In this document: piece after piece, positions 16,594-25,026 of the stretch | How the letters are laid out: each line of letters starts with the position of its first letter | How positions within the stretch are numbered: the first letter of the stretch is position 1 | NCBI RefSeq assembly: GCF_028401955.1 | Contig: NZ_JAQOTJ010000007.1 | Span: forward strand, 62,001 to 126,000 | Direction: 5' to 3' | DNA from: Bacillus sp. BP-3 | GTDB taxonomy: Bacteria; Bacillota; Bacilli; Bacillales; Bacillaceae_G | DNA: 64,000 nt | The notes under the pieces: generated by a model | Databases searched by the model: none | Seen by the model: the letters and a program-made list of their open reading frames with translations, nothing else | What the model was told of the DNA's origin: nothing | Position numbers and translations under genes: made by a program

Positions 16594-16660
16594 ACCTATG
16601 AAACCCCCTCTTTTTTAGGTGGGCGGGAGCATCTGTTCATGCATAGGAGCGGTTGGTGTA
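16594..16660. repeat. Partial copy of the interspersed repeat seen at 11603
   Basis: ACCCCCTCTTTTTTAGGTGGG followed by GCATAGGAGCGGTTGG matches the first half of the repeat copies at 11603 and 11761; the second half is absent. It lies between clpP and the spoVA2-type operon. The bases before it (16480-16593) show nothing recognisable. Confidence 0.6.
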
Positions 16661-16671
16661 ACAATAAATAA

Positions 16672-16707
16672 AAAAAGAACGCCATTACATATATAAGCGT
16701 TCTTTTT
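16672..16707. terminator. Terminator of the spoVA2-type operon
   Basis: AAAAAGAACGC pairs with GCGTTCTTTTT around an AT-rich loop; it is symmetrical and ends the minus-strand operon five nt beyond the last stop codon. Confidence 0.88.
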
Positions 16708-16711
16708 CGTA

Positions 16712-17587
16712 CTATTCTTTCAGTAAATACGTTACTTTATTTAAAATTTCCTCTAGCCTCTTGGCGTTGTTTACATACATGTTCGCGGCGGTATGTGATT
16801 TCGTTTCTAAAGAAAAGAGTTCAAGATCAGCATGACACTTTTTTAAGGAAGCGAGTAATAACGGTTTGTCTTGGGGAGAAGACATTTGAATTTTATCGTT
16901 GTATATGTCGACAGTTAGTTGACCGTAGGAGTCGATTTGTCCAATGAATACGTTGTCGATTGCAACCCCCATTTTTTCGAGTTCAGTACGAATCCAAGCG
17001 CGGTTATGACCGCTTGCAGAAAGAGGTTCATCTATTATGTTTCCATCCATAATGACTGTGTGCGTTTCTTTTTCATTTGGTAGTTTTAATCCGATATCTT
17101 TTGCAGTTAATGGTTGTCTGTCTTTCTTTAATAATACGTTTAATTCACCGCTCGGCTCTAATATAGCGAATTCAACATCGGTTATGTTGAATACATCTTT
17201 TTTTCGCAGAAGCTCTAGTAGTTCGTCGCTTGTATATTTTTCCTTTTTTAAATTATCTTCGAGTACTTTTCCATCTTTTATAAAAATAGTGGATTTCCCC
17301 TCTACAAAATCTCGTACCGTCTTATTTTTTAAGGAAATTAGTCCTGCGAAAAAGGGTATGATAGCAAAAACCAGCATACTGGAAATACCGTGGAAGAAGT
17401 TTTGTTCCAACCCTGTCGATACTTCTGCAGCGATATCACCAATCGTCATACCTGCTATGTATTCAAAAAAGGAAAGTTGAGAGATTTGTCTTTTGCCAAG
17501 CCATTTCGTAATGGCGAATAAAACAATTAAGACACATAAAGAACGTATAATGACAAGTGGCCATTCTGGTATGTGAATGTTAGGCAT
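16712..17587 (-). CDS. DUF421 (YetF-like) membrane protein of the spoVA2 operon
   Basis: A 291-residue protein with three N-terminal membrane segments (about residues 10-30, 40-60, 65-85), then a cytoplasmic DUF421 domain with the conserved GKRQISQLSFFEYIAGMTIGD region split across the second segment. A second half of about 90 residues is variable. It is the last of seven genes in the order DUF1657, YhcN/YlaJ lipoprotein, SpoVAC, SpoVAD, SpoVAE, DUF1657, DUF421. That order is known from spoVA2-type operons linked to spore heat resistance and dipicolinic acid handling. Its exact role is unknown. Confidence 0.85.
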   Translation of the reverse strand: MPNIHIPEWPLVIIRSLCVLIVLFAITKWLGKRQISQLSFFEYIAGMTIGDIAAEVSTGLEQNFFHGISSMLVFAIIPFFAGLISLKNKTVRDFVEGKSTIFIKDGKVLEDNLKKEKYTSDELLELLRKKDVFNITDVEFAILEPSGELNVLLKKDRQPLTAKDIGLKLPNEKETHTVIMDGNIIDEPLSASGHNRAWIRTELEKMGVAIDNVFIGQIDSYGQLTVDIYNDKIQMSSPQDKPLLLASLKKCHADLELFSLETKSHTAANMYVNNAKRLEEILNKVTYLLKE

Positions 17588-17607
17588 GTATATTCCCTCC
17601 AGTCTTC

Positions 17608-17814
17608 CTAAAATCCTTTATATTGTGGCTCTTCTCGTTCTAATGTTGAAACTCGCCCTTGTATATCAGCGATGATACTATCCATTTCTAACATACATTC
17701 ATGAAAAACGCGCTTTGTTTCTTGATCAGCAGAGTTTTGTGAAAGGGCACTTAAACTTGCTTGTGCACCTTTCAAACTAGCAAGGCATGTTTTTACGCTT
17801 GCAACAACGGTCAT
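17608..17814 (-). CDS. DUF1657 protein, second copy
   Basis: A 68-residue helical protein, same length as the first-gene DUF1657 at 20361 and clearly its paralogue (K-x-L-x-S-L-K-x-A-Q-A-S-L and a final EEPQY in both). It has no signal peptide or membrane segment and is likely a small cytosolic protein in the forespore. It lies between the SpoVAE and DUF421 genes. Function unknown. Confidence 0.85.
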   Translation of the reverse strand: MTVVASVKTCLASLKGAQASLSALSQNSADQETKRVFHECMLEMDSIIADIQGRVSTLEREEPQYKGF

Positions 17815-17825
17815 GAGAACACCTC

Positions 17826-18176
17826 TTATCCTTTTGGTTTAAATAATAAAGCTCCAATAAATCCGAAGATAATTGCGGCGGATACACCAGCGCTTGTTAC
17901 TTTAAACATTCCTGTTATAACGCCAATGATGCCATGCTCAGCCGCTTCTGCCATTGCACCGTGAACGAGAGCGTTCCCAAAGCTTGTAATAGGAACCGTT
18001 GCACCTGCTCCGGCAAAATCAATTAATGGTTCATACAAATTAAATCCATCTAATATAGCGCCAATGACAACAAGTGTCGCCATTGTATGAGCAGGAGTAA
18101 GTTTGAAGACGTCGAACATAATTTGTCCAATGACACAAATGAGGCCACCAATTACAAAAGCCCAAAAAAAGATCAT
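17826..18176 (-). CDS. spoVAE: Stage V sporulation protein AE (SpoVAEb type)
   Basis: A 116-residue membrane protein with three to four hydrophobic segments and the signature [20 protein letters not shown]. SpoVAC, SpoVAD and SpoVAE together take dipicolinic acid with calcium into the developing forespore and release it on germination. Three nt separate it from SpoVAD. Confidence 0.9.
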   Translation of the reverse strand: MIFFWAFVIGGLICVIGQIMFDVFKLTPAHTMATLVVIGAILDGFNLYEPLIDFAGAGATVPITSFGNALVHGAMAEAAEHGIIGVITGMFKVTSAGVSAAIIFGFIGALLFKPKG

Positions 18177-18179
18177 GTA

Positions 18180-19190
18180 TTATACACCTCCAGCTTCAAT
18201 GGATACTGCATGGGCGATACAAGGAATCGTTTCTTGTTGCTGAAAAGTTAATGGGGAAAGTAAGGCCCCGGTAGCAACTACAAGTATTTTGCTAAACTCT
18301 CCTTTTTTCATCCGGTTTAGTAAATGCCCATACACAACAGTTGCTGAACAACCCGGGCCGCTTGCCCCCGCTAAGATAGGTTGGTCGTCTCTGTAAATGA
18401 GTAATCCGCAATCTTGAAATTGTTCGCTTCGTATAGATGTTCCTTGCTTACGTAGTAAGTCGAAGGCAATTTCACGTCCTACATGACCGAGATCGCCCGT
18501 TACAATTAAATCGTAGTAGGATGCGTCGATTTGTCGTTCTCTTAAATGGGCTTCTATCGTGTCGACAGCGGCGGGAGCCATAGCCCCTCCCATATTAAAT
18601 GGATCCGTTAATCCCATATCAATCACTCTTCCAATTGTTGCTGATGTTACGCAAGGTCCATCTCCTTGATCGCTTAATAAGGCAACACCGGCTCCTGTTA
18701 CTGTCCACTGTGCGGTAGGGGGCTTTTGTCCTCCGTATTCAGTTGGATACCTGAACTGTTTTTCTACAGCAGTATTATGGCTTGATGCTCCTGCTAATAA
18801 ATATTTCGCTCCTTTTGCATTTACAATGCTTGCCCCTAAAGCGAGTCCCTCCATTGAAGTAGAACAGGCACCGAATAATCCGAGATAGGGAGTGCCGAGT
18901 GTCCGGCAAGCAAAGCTTGAAGGCGTAATTTGATTAATTAAATCGCCTGCCAGGATAAATTGAATATCTTCTTTTCGTAGTTTTGCTTTTTCGGTGGCCC
19001 TGCTGCAAGCTTCTTCGAATAAAACTCGATGTGCCTTTTCGTAGGAGTCTTGTCCTAACCATAAATTATCATGCAATGTATCGAAATCATCAGGGATGTT
19101 GCCGTTCGCTTCAAATGGCCCGCCAATAACACCAGTTGAGATAATCACGGGTTTGTTTTCAAATACCCATGTTCGGTGGCCTTGTAACAT
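18180..19190 (-). CDS. spoVAD: Stage V sporulation protein AD (SpoVAD)
   Basis: A 336-residue thiolase-fold protein of normal length, the dipicolinic acid-binding member of the SpoVA complex. Recognisable segments are TWVFENKPVIISTGVIGGPFEANG at the start (in parts), LFGACSTSMEGLALG around the thiolase-like cysteine, and GASGPGCSATVVYGHLL near the end. It starts one nt after the SpoVAC stop. In the spoVA2 form the protein is a paralogue of the one in the main spoVA operon, which is not in this window. Confidence 0.93.
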   Translation of the reverse strand: MLQGHRTWVFENKPVIISTGVIGGPFEANGNIPDDFDTLHDNLWLGQDSYEKAHRVLFEEACSRATEKAKLRKEDIQFILAGDLINQITPSSFACRTLGTPYLGLFGACSTSMEGLALGASIVNAKGAKYLLAGASSHNTAVEKQFRYPTEYGGQKPPTAQWTVTGAGVALLSDQGDGPCVTSATIGRVIDMGLTDPFNMGGAMAPAAVDTIEAHLRERQIDASYYDLIVTGDLGHVGREIAFDLLRKQGTSIRSEQFQDCGLLIYRDDQPILAGASGPGCSATVVYGHLLNRMKKGEFSKILVVATGALLSPLTFQQQETIPCIAHAVSIEAGGV

Positions 19191-19667
19191 TTAAAACCCT
19201 CCCCATTGGATTAGAATCGTTCGAATCAGTGCAATCACAAAAGCGGAAAATACACCAAATAAAATAACAGATCCGGCTAATTTAAACATATTCCCGCCCA
19301 CTCCAAGAACAAAACCTTCCGTACGGTGCTCAATACAAGCTGATATGACAGAATTTCCAAATCCAGTAACAGGAACAGCTGTACCTGCCCCGCCAAACTG
19401 GGCTAATCGATCGTATACACCAAAACCTGTTAGGAGCATAGAAATAAAGATCATTGTTGCTACAGTTGGATTCCCTGCAGATTGTTCAGTAAAATCGAAA
19501 TAAGTTATATAAAATGTGGAGATAAGTTGACCGATTAAACAAATGAATCCGCCAACAAAAAAAGCTTTGATACAATTTTTTAGAACAGGACGCTTTGGTT
19601 CGCGCTGCTGTTCGAATTTTTTATATTCTTGTTGTACTGGTGTTAAGTCTTTATTTTGGCTCGACAT
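19191..19667 (-). CDS. spoVAC: Stage V sporulation protein AC (SpoVAC)
   Basis: A 158-residue membrane protein with a charged N-terminus of about 35 residues (QQEYKKFEQQREPKRP, typical of SpoVAC) and about four membrane segments, including GAGTAVPVTGFGNSVISACIEHRTEG. In B. subtilis SpoVAC acts as a mechanosensitive channel for dipicolinic acid. The ribosome site is GGAT-like and weak. A bcr-type repeat lies between this gene and the lipoprotein gene upstream. Confidence 0.92.
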   Translation of the reverse strand: MSSQNKDLTPVQQEYKKFEQQREPKRPVLKNCIKAFFVGGFICLIGQLISTFYITYFDFTEQSAGNPTVATMIFISMLLTGFGVYDRLAQFGGAGTAVPVTGFGNSVISACIEHRTEGFVLGVGGNMFKLAGSVILFGVFSAFVIALIRTILIQWGGF

Positions 19668-19694
19668 ATGAATCCATCCTTTTCTATGTTGAAA

Positions 19695-19750
19695 AGTATT
19701 ATTCCGCTATTCGTGGGCAGTAAGACCCTACTGATGGAAGTTTCACTTCA
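19695..19750. repeat. bcr-type repeat inside the spoVA2-type operon
   Basis: TTATTCCGCTATTCGTGGGC, AGTAAGACC, then CTGATGGAAGTTTCACTTCA: the same core as the repeats at 35693 and 15679. It fills the gap between the lipoprotein stop and the spoVAC start, an unusual place for such a repeat. Confidence 0.7.
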
Positions 19751-20245
19751 TTACGTATCAGAATGCATTTCCTCTTTGACTACTTTTAGTTGCTTCTTTA
19801 TTTCTTTCTTGTCTGCTTCTTTGTTTTTAATCTTCGTTTCTAATTTATCTAGCAACATAAAAATTTTTTTATCCGTACTGACATAAATTTTTAAATTGGG
19901 ATACGTTTTTTTTAATGTCTGTTTCATTTCCTTTTTTAATTTCTTTAGTTGAAAGCGTTCGTGGTGCTCTGGTTTCGCGGCTACATACAGTTGGTTATCT
20001 AAATTCACCGCTTTCACGTCAATCATTTCTTCCATATTAAAAATCTTATCTTTCGCTTGAGTTGCTATGGATTGATCAACAGTCTCCATACTGACTTGTT
20101 TTAAAGGTGTATCTTTTTTAGTTGTTTTGTGCTCTTCTTTCTCATTTGCTTCTTTTTTAACTTTTTTATCTAGTGGACTGTTACAGCCGCTTAGGAAATT
20201 GAAGAAGAGAAGGAATAACAAAGTAATGATCCTAAATTTTCTCAT
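19751..20245 (-). CDS. YhcN/YlaJ-family sporulation lipoprotein
   Basis: A 164-residue lipoprotein: lysine-arginine start, hydrophobic stretch and lipobox LSGC with the modified cysteine at about residue 21. A lysine- and glutamate-rich linker follows, then the YhcN/YlaJ domain (KDKIFNMEEMIDVKAVNLDNQLYVA in parts). These proteins sit in the spore inner membrane. It is the second gene of the spoVA2-type order and the gene expected at this place. Confidence 0.85.
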   Translation of the reverse strand: MRKFRIITLLFLLFFNFLSGCNSPLDKKVKKEANEKEEHKTTKKDTPLKQVSMETVDQSIATQAKDKIFNMEEMIDVKAVNLDNQLYVAAKPEHHERFQLKKLKKEMKQTLKKTYPNLKIYVSTDKKIFMLLDKLETKIKNKEADKKEIKKQLKVVKEEMHSDT

Positions 20246-20284
20246 TGTATCATTCCATTTCTATAGCTCTATGTAATTCGAGGT

Positions 20285-20318
20285 GAAAAAAGGATGATAT
20301 TGTATCACCCTTTTTTCG
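20285..20318 (-). terminator. Hairpin between the first DUF1657 gene and the lipoprotein gene
   Basis: GAAAAAAGG-TGATA pairs with TATCA-CCTTTTTTC. Its position inside the operon suggests partial termination, giving more transcript of the first DUF1657 gene than of the rest. Confidence 0.6.
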
Positions 20319-20360
20319 GTTCAGCATAAAGTGGGTATCATTGTTTGATTTAAATGCCCT

Positions 20361-20567
20361 TTACTGCTGTGTATATTGAGGTTCTTCTTGTTGAACCTCT
20401 TGAACGCGCGGAGATAAAGAATCAATGATTGATTGCGTTTGCTGCGCTGCGCTTTGGAATAATTGCTTCGCTTGCTGGTTATCAGTATCAAGAGCGAATC
20501 CTTCTAAACTCGCTTGTGCGCTTTTTAATCCTGAAACAGTTTGTTTAAGTTTCGTAATTACAGTCAT
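20361..20567 (-). CDS. DUF1657 protein, first copy
   Basis: A 68-residue protein. I set the start at 20567 because GAGGAGG lies just upstream; a longer in-frame version to 20606 has no ribosome site. It shares its pattern (K-x-L-K-Q-T-V-S-G-L-K-S-A-Q-A-S-L and EEPQY at the end) with the copy at 17608. It is the first gene of the spoVA2-type operon. I looked for a SigG promoter upstream and could not find a convincing one. Confidence 0.85.
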   Translation of the reverse strand: MTVITKLKQTVSGLKSAQASLEGFALDTDNQQAKQLFQSAAQQTQSIIDSLSPRVQEVQQEEPQYTQQ

Positions 20568-20888
20568 AACGTAATTCCTCCTCTGATTGAATTGAATTTC
20601 AATCATTAGAATTTGTGAATGTGCGTTGAAATATAATTACCAATTTTAGGTTTCGTTTTAAGTGTGAATTTTATCCATATGTAATTTGGAATTATAAAGA
20701 TTTATGGTGACAAATTATAATATCCGTAGTTATATTTAAGAATAACGATTATGTATGAATTTATAGGCTTTTGATTGAGGGTCTTTTCAGGAGGTACATA
20801 TTTTATAATTCGTTGTTCAAAATATCATGTATCAATTCAAATTAGGAGAGTAAAGATTAGTAAATAGCGATTAAAAGGAGAAAGAGTT
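20568..20888. other. Divergent intergenic region, no riboswitch seen
   Basis: About 320 bp between the spoVA2-type operon and the KimA-like gene. In B. subtilis the KimA gene is preceded by a c-di-AMP (ydaO) riboswitch; I see none of its conserved elements here. AT-rich sequence with no strong hairpin. GGAGAAAGAG at 20877 is the ribosome site of the transporter gene. Confidence 0.4.
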
Positions 20889-22802
20889 ATGGATCATCAC
20901 ACTTTAGTTAGATGGTTGGAAGCGATGTTAATTATATTCGCATTAATTGCAATTTGGTTTTCTGCAAGTAATTTCAGTAGTGTGAAGCGTTTTTTAATTG
21001 GTCGTCCGATGCGAACGTCAGAGCTTCATGCGCAACATAACAAGTTATTTTGGTTAATCGCGCTGCCAATCCTGTCAGCAGACTTGTATTCCTCTGTTGC
21101 ATATGGACCGGAATCAGGAATGACAGAGCTTGTAGGACTTGGTCCTGATGCGAAATGGTTAATTCTGCCGATTACCATTTCTACTATCGTTCTTTTGGCA
21201 ATTTTGATTGTCTCATATATTATGGGGATTTTGGCATATCCAAACGGCGGGGGAGCGTATGCGATTGCGAAAGATAACTTCAAGCCACGCTGGATTTCTC
21301 TTGTTGCCTCCAGCTCTTTACTTGTTGATTATGTGTTGACCGTAGCTGTATCTGTATCTGCGGCGATAGAAGCTGTTTCTTCAGCGTATCCTGTAGTCGC
21401 TCCTTATGAAACGATTTTGGCCATTTTATGCGTCGTTCTTTTAGTGCTTGTAAACTTACGCGGAGTAGCAGAATCAGCTCGCGTATTTGCTTGGCCGACA
21501 TTCGGATTTATGATTTGTATGTTAATGTTAATTTTTACAGGCTTTTTTGATGAACTTCGTCACGGGTTTATTCAACCGAGTACGCCAAGCTTTGGAACAG
21601 TTCCAGAGGGCTTAACAACTTTACTAGTTTTGAAAGCGTTCAGTTCAGCTTGTTCAGCACTTACAGGAATTGAGACGATTTCAAATGCAGTTCCTATTTT
21701 TAGAGAACCACAGCAAAAAAACGCAATTAGAACGTATATTGCTTTAGGTTCGATTACAGCTGTGACACTGTTAGGATTTTCGTTTCATCTGTATGCGAAA
21801 GGTATTACGCCAGACCCGCACAACACGATGTTGTCACAGTTAGCCGGCATGTATTTTGGCCATGGAATTTTATATCAAGTAATTATATGGTTTACGTTTA
21901 TTGTGTTAATTTTAGCGGCAAACTCTACATTTACAGGATTTTCTCAGCTTGCTGCGATTGTAGCGGGAGACGGATTTTTGCCTCGAAGTTTAACAAATCG
22001 CGGAGATCGTTTAGGATATTCGAATGGAATTATTGCGCTAGCATCACTAGCATGCATTTTGATTATAGCGTTTCATGCGCATACGAATGCGTTAATTCCA
22101 TTATACGCAATCGGTGTGTTCCTCTCGTTTACAGTAGCGCAAATTGGTTTGATGCGCCGCTGGAAGCGAGTAAAAGGGTCGCATTGGAAAATCAAGTTTA
22201 CGATTAATACAGTCGGTGCTGTAATTACATCAATCGTTGCCGTTATTTTTGCTGTTACAAAGTTTACGGGTGGCGCTTGGGTTGTATTGGTTGTCTTGCC
22301 GATTATTATTTTCATCTCAATGTCCATTTACAAGCATTATGAAGATGTTGCAAAAGAATTGCGCATCGATATGCAAACGGAACGCCCAGAAGCAAGCGAT
22401 GTAGTCACGCTCGTTTTAGTGTCAGGTGTTCATCGTGTTGTAAACAACACAATATCCTTTGCGAAAAGTGTAGATGTTGATCCAATTGCTGTATACGTTG
22501 GTTTCGATGATGTATCCATAAATAAAATGGAGAAGAAGTGGAAAGAATGGGGAACTCCTTGTAGACTGGTAGTTCTTCGCAGTAAATATCGATCTATACT
22601 TGAACCGCTGAATCGTCTTATTAAAACAATAGAAGCGAAACAAAAAGGTGGGGGACATATTCATATTATTATTCCGCAGTTTATTACGCACAAATGGTGG
22701 CACAATGCGTTGCATAACCAAAGTGCACTTCTTCTGCGCATGTGGTTTATGCGCAATAAAGATATTGTGATTACAACGGTTCCATATCATTTGCATAAAT
22801 AG
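20889..22802 (+). CDS. APC-superfamily transporter, KimA-like potassium importer
   Basis: A 637-residue membrane protein with about 12 membrane segments and a C-terminal cytoplasmic domain of about 150 residues. Segments matching B. subtilis KimA (YdaO) as I remember it: SVKRFLIGRPM, YPNGGGAYAIAKDNF, SSSLLVDYVLTVAVSVSA, LKAFSSACSALTGIE, the UspA-like tail, and the ending LHNQSALLLRMWF ... ITTVPYHLHK. KimA imports potassium with protons and is inhibited by c-di-AMP. About 30 extra residues with a membrane segment precede the usual start. A general amino-acid permease is the alternative, but the tail argues for KimA. Confidence 0.8.
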   Translation: MDHHTLVRWLEAMLIIFALIAIWFSASNFSSVKRFLIGRPMRTSELHAQHNKLFWLIALPILSADLYSSVAYGPESGMTELVGLGPDAKWLILPITISTIVLLAILIVSYIMGILAYPNGGGAYAIAKDNFKPRWISLVASSSLLVDYVLTVAVSVSAAIEAVSSAYPVVAPYETILAILCVVLLVLVNLRGVAESARVFAWPTFGFMICMLMLIFTGFFDELRHGFIQPSTPSFGTVPEGLTTLLVLKAFSSACSALTGIETISNAVPIFREPQQKNAIRTYIALGSITAVTLLGFSFHLYAKGITPDPHNTMLSQLAGMYFGHGILYQVIIWFTFIVLILAANSTFTGFSQLAAIVAGDGFLPRSLTNRGDRLGYSNGIIALASLACILIIAFHAHTNALIPLYAIGVFLSFTVAQIGLMRRWKRVKGSHWKIKFTINTVGAVITSIVAVIFAVTKFTGGAWVVLVVLPIIIFISMSIYKHYEDVAKELRIDMQTERPEASDVVTLVLVSGVHRVVNNTISFAKSVDVDPIAVYVGFDDVSINKMEKKWKEWGTPCRLVVLRSKYRSILEPLNRLIKTIEAKQKGGGHIHIIIPQFITHKWWHNALHNQSALLLRMWFMRNKDIVITTVPYHLHK

Positions 22803-22818
22803 TATTGTTTAATGATTA

Positions 22819-22849
22819 GCGGCCCACATCATTACGTGATGTGGGCCGC
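22819..22849 (+). terminator. GC-rich perfect hairpin after the transporter gene
   Basis: GCGGCCCACATCA pairs perfectly with TGATGTGGGCCGC around TTACG. There is no T run after it, so it may be an RNA-stabilising or weak terminating structure. Confidence 0.55.
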
Positions 22850-22977
22850 ATATTGCATGGAGAATTATTCAGGGATTACGAGATAAGAAGTAATTGCTTC
22901 CAAAACGAAGATATCGTATAATAAACAGTGCGCGATAGAATAAAAAGGTATCCTTTTGCCATAGAATTTATAATCAT

Positions 22978-23053
22978 GCGCCCATAGCTCAGTCGGATAG
23001 AGCGGTGGTTTCCGGTACCACGTCTGCCGGGGGTTCGAATCCCTCTGGGCGCG
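22978..23053 (+). tRNA. tRNA-Arg (anticodon CCG)
   Basis: A full cloverleaf of 76 nt. The acceptor stem GCGCCCA pairs with TGGGCGC, the anticodon arm is GTGGT-TTCCGGT-ACCAC with anticodon CCG (reads CGG), and the T arm has GGTTCGAAT. CCA is not encoded. It stands alone and is followed by its own terminator. Confidence 0.96.
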
Positions 23054-23055
23054 TC

Positions 23056-23095
23056 AAAAAGTCCTAACTTACATTTGTAGGTTAGGGCTTTTTTA
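23056..23095 (+). terminator. Terminator of the tRNA-Arg gene
   Basis: AAGTCCTAACTTACA pairs with TAGGTTAGGGCTT (with small mismatches) and is followed by TTTTTT. Confidence 0.88.
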
Positions 23096-23342
23096 ATTTT
23101 ATAGTAATAGTATGGAAGTGAAATTTATGTTATTATATCTAAAATTAGTAGTTGATATTAGTATTTAGTATATATTAATCATTTACATGTGGTATTATTT
23201 TCTTTCAATATTATTCATTTTTCGGTTGTAAGATGGAAATTTCATTAATACATATAAGTTAACAATATTTTGGAATGGGTGTCTGTGCAGGATTCTCCTT
23301 TTAACAAACTTATTGTACAATAGAAGTGAGGGGGAGATTAGG

Positions 23343-24638
23343 GTGAAAGCAAGTCTTTTACAAGAACAAAGTTTACGTTTGGCAATGACGCAAGAGTTAA
23401 GACAAGCGATTACAATGCTCCAGTACAATGTGCAGGAATTAACGGAGTTTTTGTATGAGCAATCGCTGGAAAATCCCCTTATCGAGCTAGGTGGCTTTGA
23501 CAGGGAAAAGAAAAAGAGTAAAACAACGAGTAAACAAACTGAGAATCAAATGGAAATTTATAGTGTGGATTCCACAACGATTCAACAACATTTAGTAAAC
23601 CAATTGCAGTATTACAAAATAGATGAAGAGCAAAGAAAAATTGCCTCATTCATTATATTAAATGTGAATGAGAACGGGTATTTACAAGAAACGAATGAGG
23701 AATTAGCGTCGTTATTATCGGTACGTATAGAAGAAGTGAATAGCTGTATGGAGCTTGTTCAATCGCTAGAGCCAGCAGGGGTAGGAGCGAGAAATATTCA
23801 AGAGTGTCTATCCATTCAATTAAAGCGCTTACAAAAAAGGAGTGCTTTAGCGGAAATGATTGTAGATGAACATTTTGCATATTTTGTAAAGAAAGATTGG
23901 CGCAAGTTAGCAAACGTATTGAAGTGTAGTACAGAAGAATTACAAGAAGCTGTTCATGTGATTACATCGCTGCAGCCGAAACCAGGTTTGGCGTTTTCGG
24001 CGGAGAAGCCGATGTACATTGTTCCAGATATGGCGGTGAAAAAAGAAGAGAATCGTTTGGTGATTCAGATGAATGAACGTAATATGCCGAGAATTGAAAT
24101 TCATTCAGAATATAGTGAGCTTCTTCATAATAGTGAAAGTGACGTCGCTTCTTATGTTTCGGAAAAATATCAGCATGTACAATGGATTATGCGTAGTTTA
24201 AAACAAAGGAAACAAACGCTTTTAAATGTAATGGAAGTAATTATTGAAAAGCAGCGCGACTTTTTTATGAGTGGTCCGCAATATTTAAAACCACTTGCAC
24301 TAAAAGAAGTGGCCGAGATATTAGGAGTTCATGAGTCAACGATTAGCCGAGCAACGCGCAATAAATATGTGCAAACACCGTATGGTTTATTTGAAATGAA
24401 GTCGTTCTTTAGCAATGCGGTAGCAACAACAGAGGATGAGGCAATTTCAACGAAGAGAGTAAAGCAGCTTATCGGAGAGTTTGTAGAGAAAGAAAATAAG
24501 AAAAAACCACTTTCAGATCAAAAGATTTCAAAAATATTAGAAGAAGAACACGAAATTGTTGTTTCGCGCAGAACGGTGGCGAAATATCGCGAGCAGTTAA
24601 ATATTCCAGCTTCTTCGCTGCGAAAAACGATTGTATAG
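23343..24638 (+). CDS. rpoN: RNA polymerase sigma-54 factor (SigL/RpoN)
   Basis: A 431-residue sigma-54 factor. I use GTG 23343 with GAGGGGGAGA upstream; an in-frame TTG at 23313 would add ten residues without a ribosome site. The glutamine-rich activator-interacting region is at residues 5-45 (LRLAMTQELRQAI), the core-binding region in the middle, a helix-turn-helix at SLKEVAEILGVHESTISRA-like residues, and the RpoN box VSRRTVAKYRE near the C-terminus. It directs transcription that needs enhancer-binding ATPases, for example amino-acid and fermentation pathways. In Bacillus it commonly lies upstream of cggR, as here. Confidence 0.95.
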   Translation: MKASLLQEQSLRLAMTQELRQAITMLQYNVQELTEFLYEQSLENPLIELGGFDREKKKSKTTSKQTENQMEIYSVDSTTIQQHLVNQLQYYKIDEEQRKIASFIILNVNENGYLQETNEELASLLSVRIEEVNSCMELVQSLEPAGVGARNIQECLSIQLKRLQKRSALAEMIVDEHFAYFVKKDWRKLANVLKCSTEELQEAVHVITSLQPKPGLAFSAEKPMYIVPDMAVKKEENRLVIQMNERNMPRIEIHSEYSELLHNSESDVASYVSEKYQHVQWIMRSLKQRKQTLLNVMEVIIEKQRDFFMSGPQYLKPLALKEVAEILGVHESTISRATRNKYVQTPYGLFEMKSFFSNAVATTEDEAISTKRVKQLIGEFVEKENKKKPLSDQKISKILEEEHEIVVSRRTVAKYREQLNIPASSLRKTIV

Positions 24639-24647
24639 GTGATGAAT

Positions 24648-24896
24648 ATGGAGGTTATTCTATATACAAAAGAAGAATGTGGTCTTTGTCAAAAGGCAAA
24701 AAAACTTCTGCAAGAGTTGAAAGATGAATACGTATTTGATTTGAAGGAAATAAATATATATGAGGATGAAAAACTGTTAGAGAAGTATCATCTTATGATC
24801 CCCGTCGTTGAAATTGAAGGGGAAGAGGTAGAATATGGAATTATTCACAAAGATGTCATAATAAACAGCATAATTCGCGCGATAAGAGTTGAATAA
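24648..24896 (+). CDS. Glutaredoxin-like thiol protein (DUF836)
   Basis: An 82-residue thioredoxin-fold protein with CGLC near the N-terminus (LYTKEECGLCQKAKKLL) and the cis-proline region MIPVVEI. The start ATG 24648 fits the AGGTGA ribosome site that overlaps the sigL stop; upstream in-frame ATG 24642 and GTG 24639 are alternatives. Overlap with sigL implies coupled expression. The redox partner is unknown. Confidence 0.85.
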   Translation: MEVILYTKEECGLCQKAKKLLQELKDEYVFDLKEINIYEDEKLLEKYHLMIPVVEIEGEEVEYGIIHKDVIINSIIRAIRVE

Positions 24897-24900
24897 CTTT

Positions 24901-24946
24901 AGATCTCCTGTTACAATAATAAATGTAGCAGGGATTATTTTTTTAC
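24901..24946 (+). terminator. Terminator between the glutaredoxin and cggR genes
   Basis: ATCTCCTGTTACA pairs imperfectly with TGTAGCAGGGAT, followed by TATTTTTTTA. Confidence 0.75.
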
Positions 24947-24952
24947 TCTATG

Positions 24953-24988
24953 CGGGACACAATATGTCACTACGGGACATATAATGAC
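24953..24988 (+). promoter_or_regulatory. CggR operator
   Basis: CGGGAC-N6-TGTC-N4-CGGGAC-N6-TGAC, an almost exact copy of the CggR operator known from B. subtilis (last half-site TGTC in the consensus). It lies 39 bp upstream of the cggR start. Fructose-1,6-bisphosphate releases CggR, so glycolytic flux induces the whole operon. Confidence 0.95.
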
Positions 24989-25026
24989 CACATAGGGAAT
25001 GAACCAATGTGGTGAGGAGATACAAT

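Noticed and set aside
20620-20888. c-di-AMP (ydaO) riboswitch expected upstream of a KimA-like gene
   Set aside because: None of the conserved riboswitch segments or a terminator is visible; only plain AT-rich sequence.
22819-22849. Perfect GC-rich hairpin as part of a CRISPR or repeat array
   Set aside because: It occurs once only; no array of direct repeats with spacers exists anywhere in the window.
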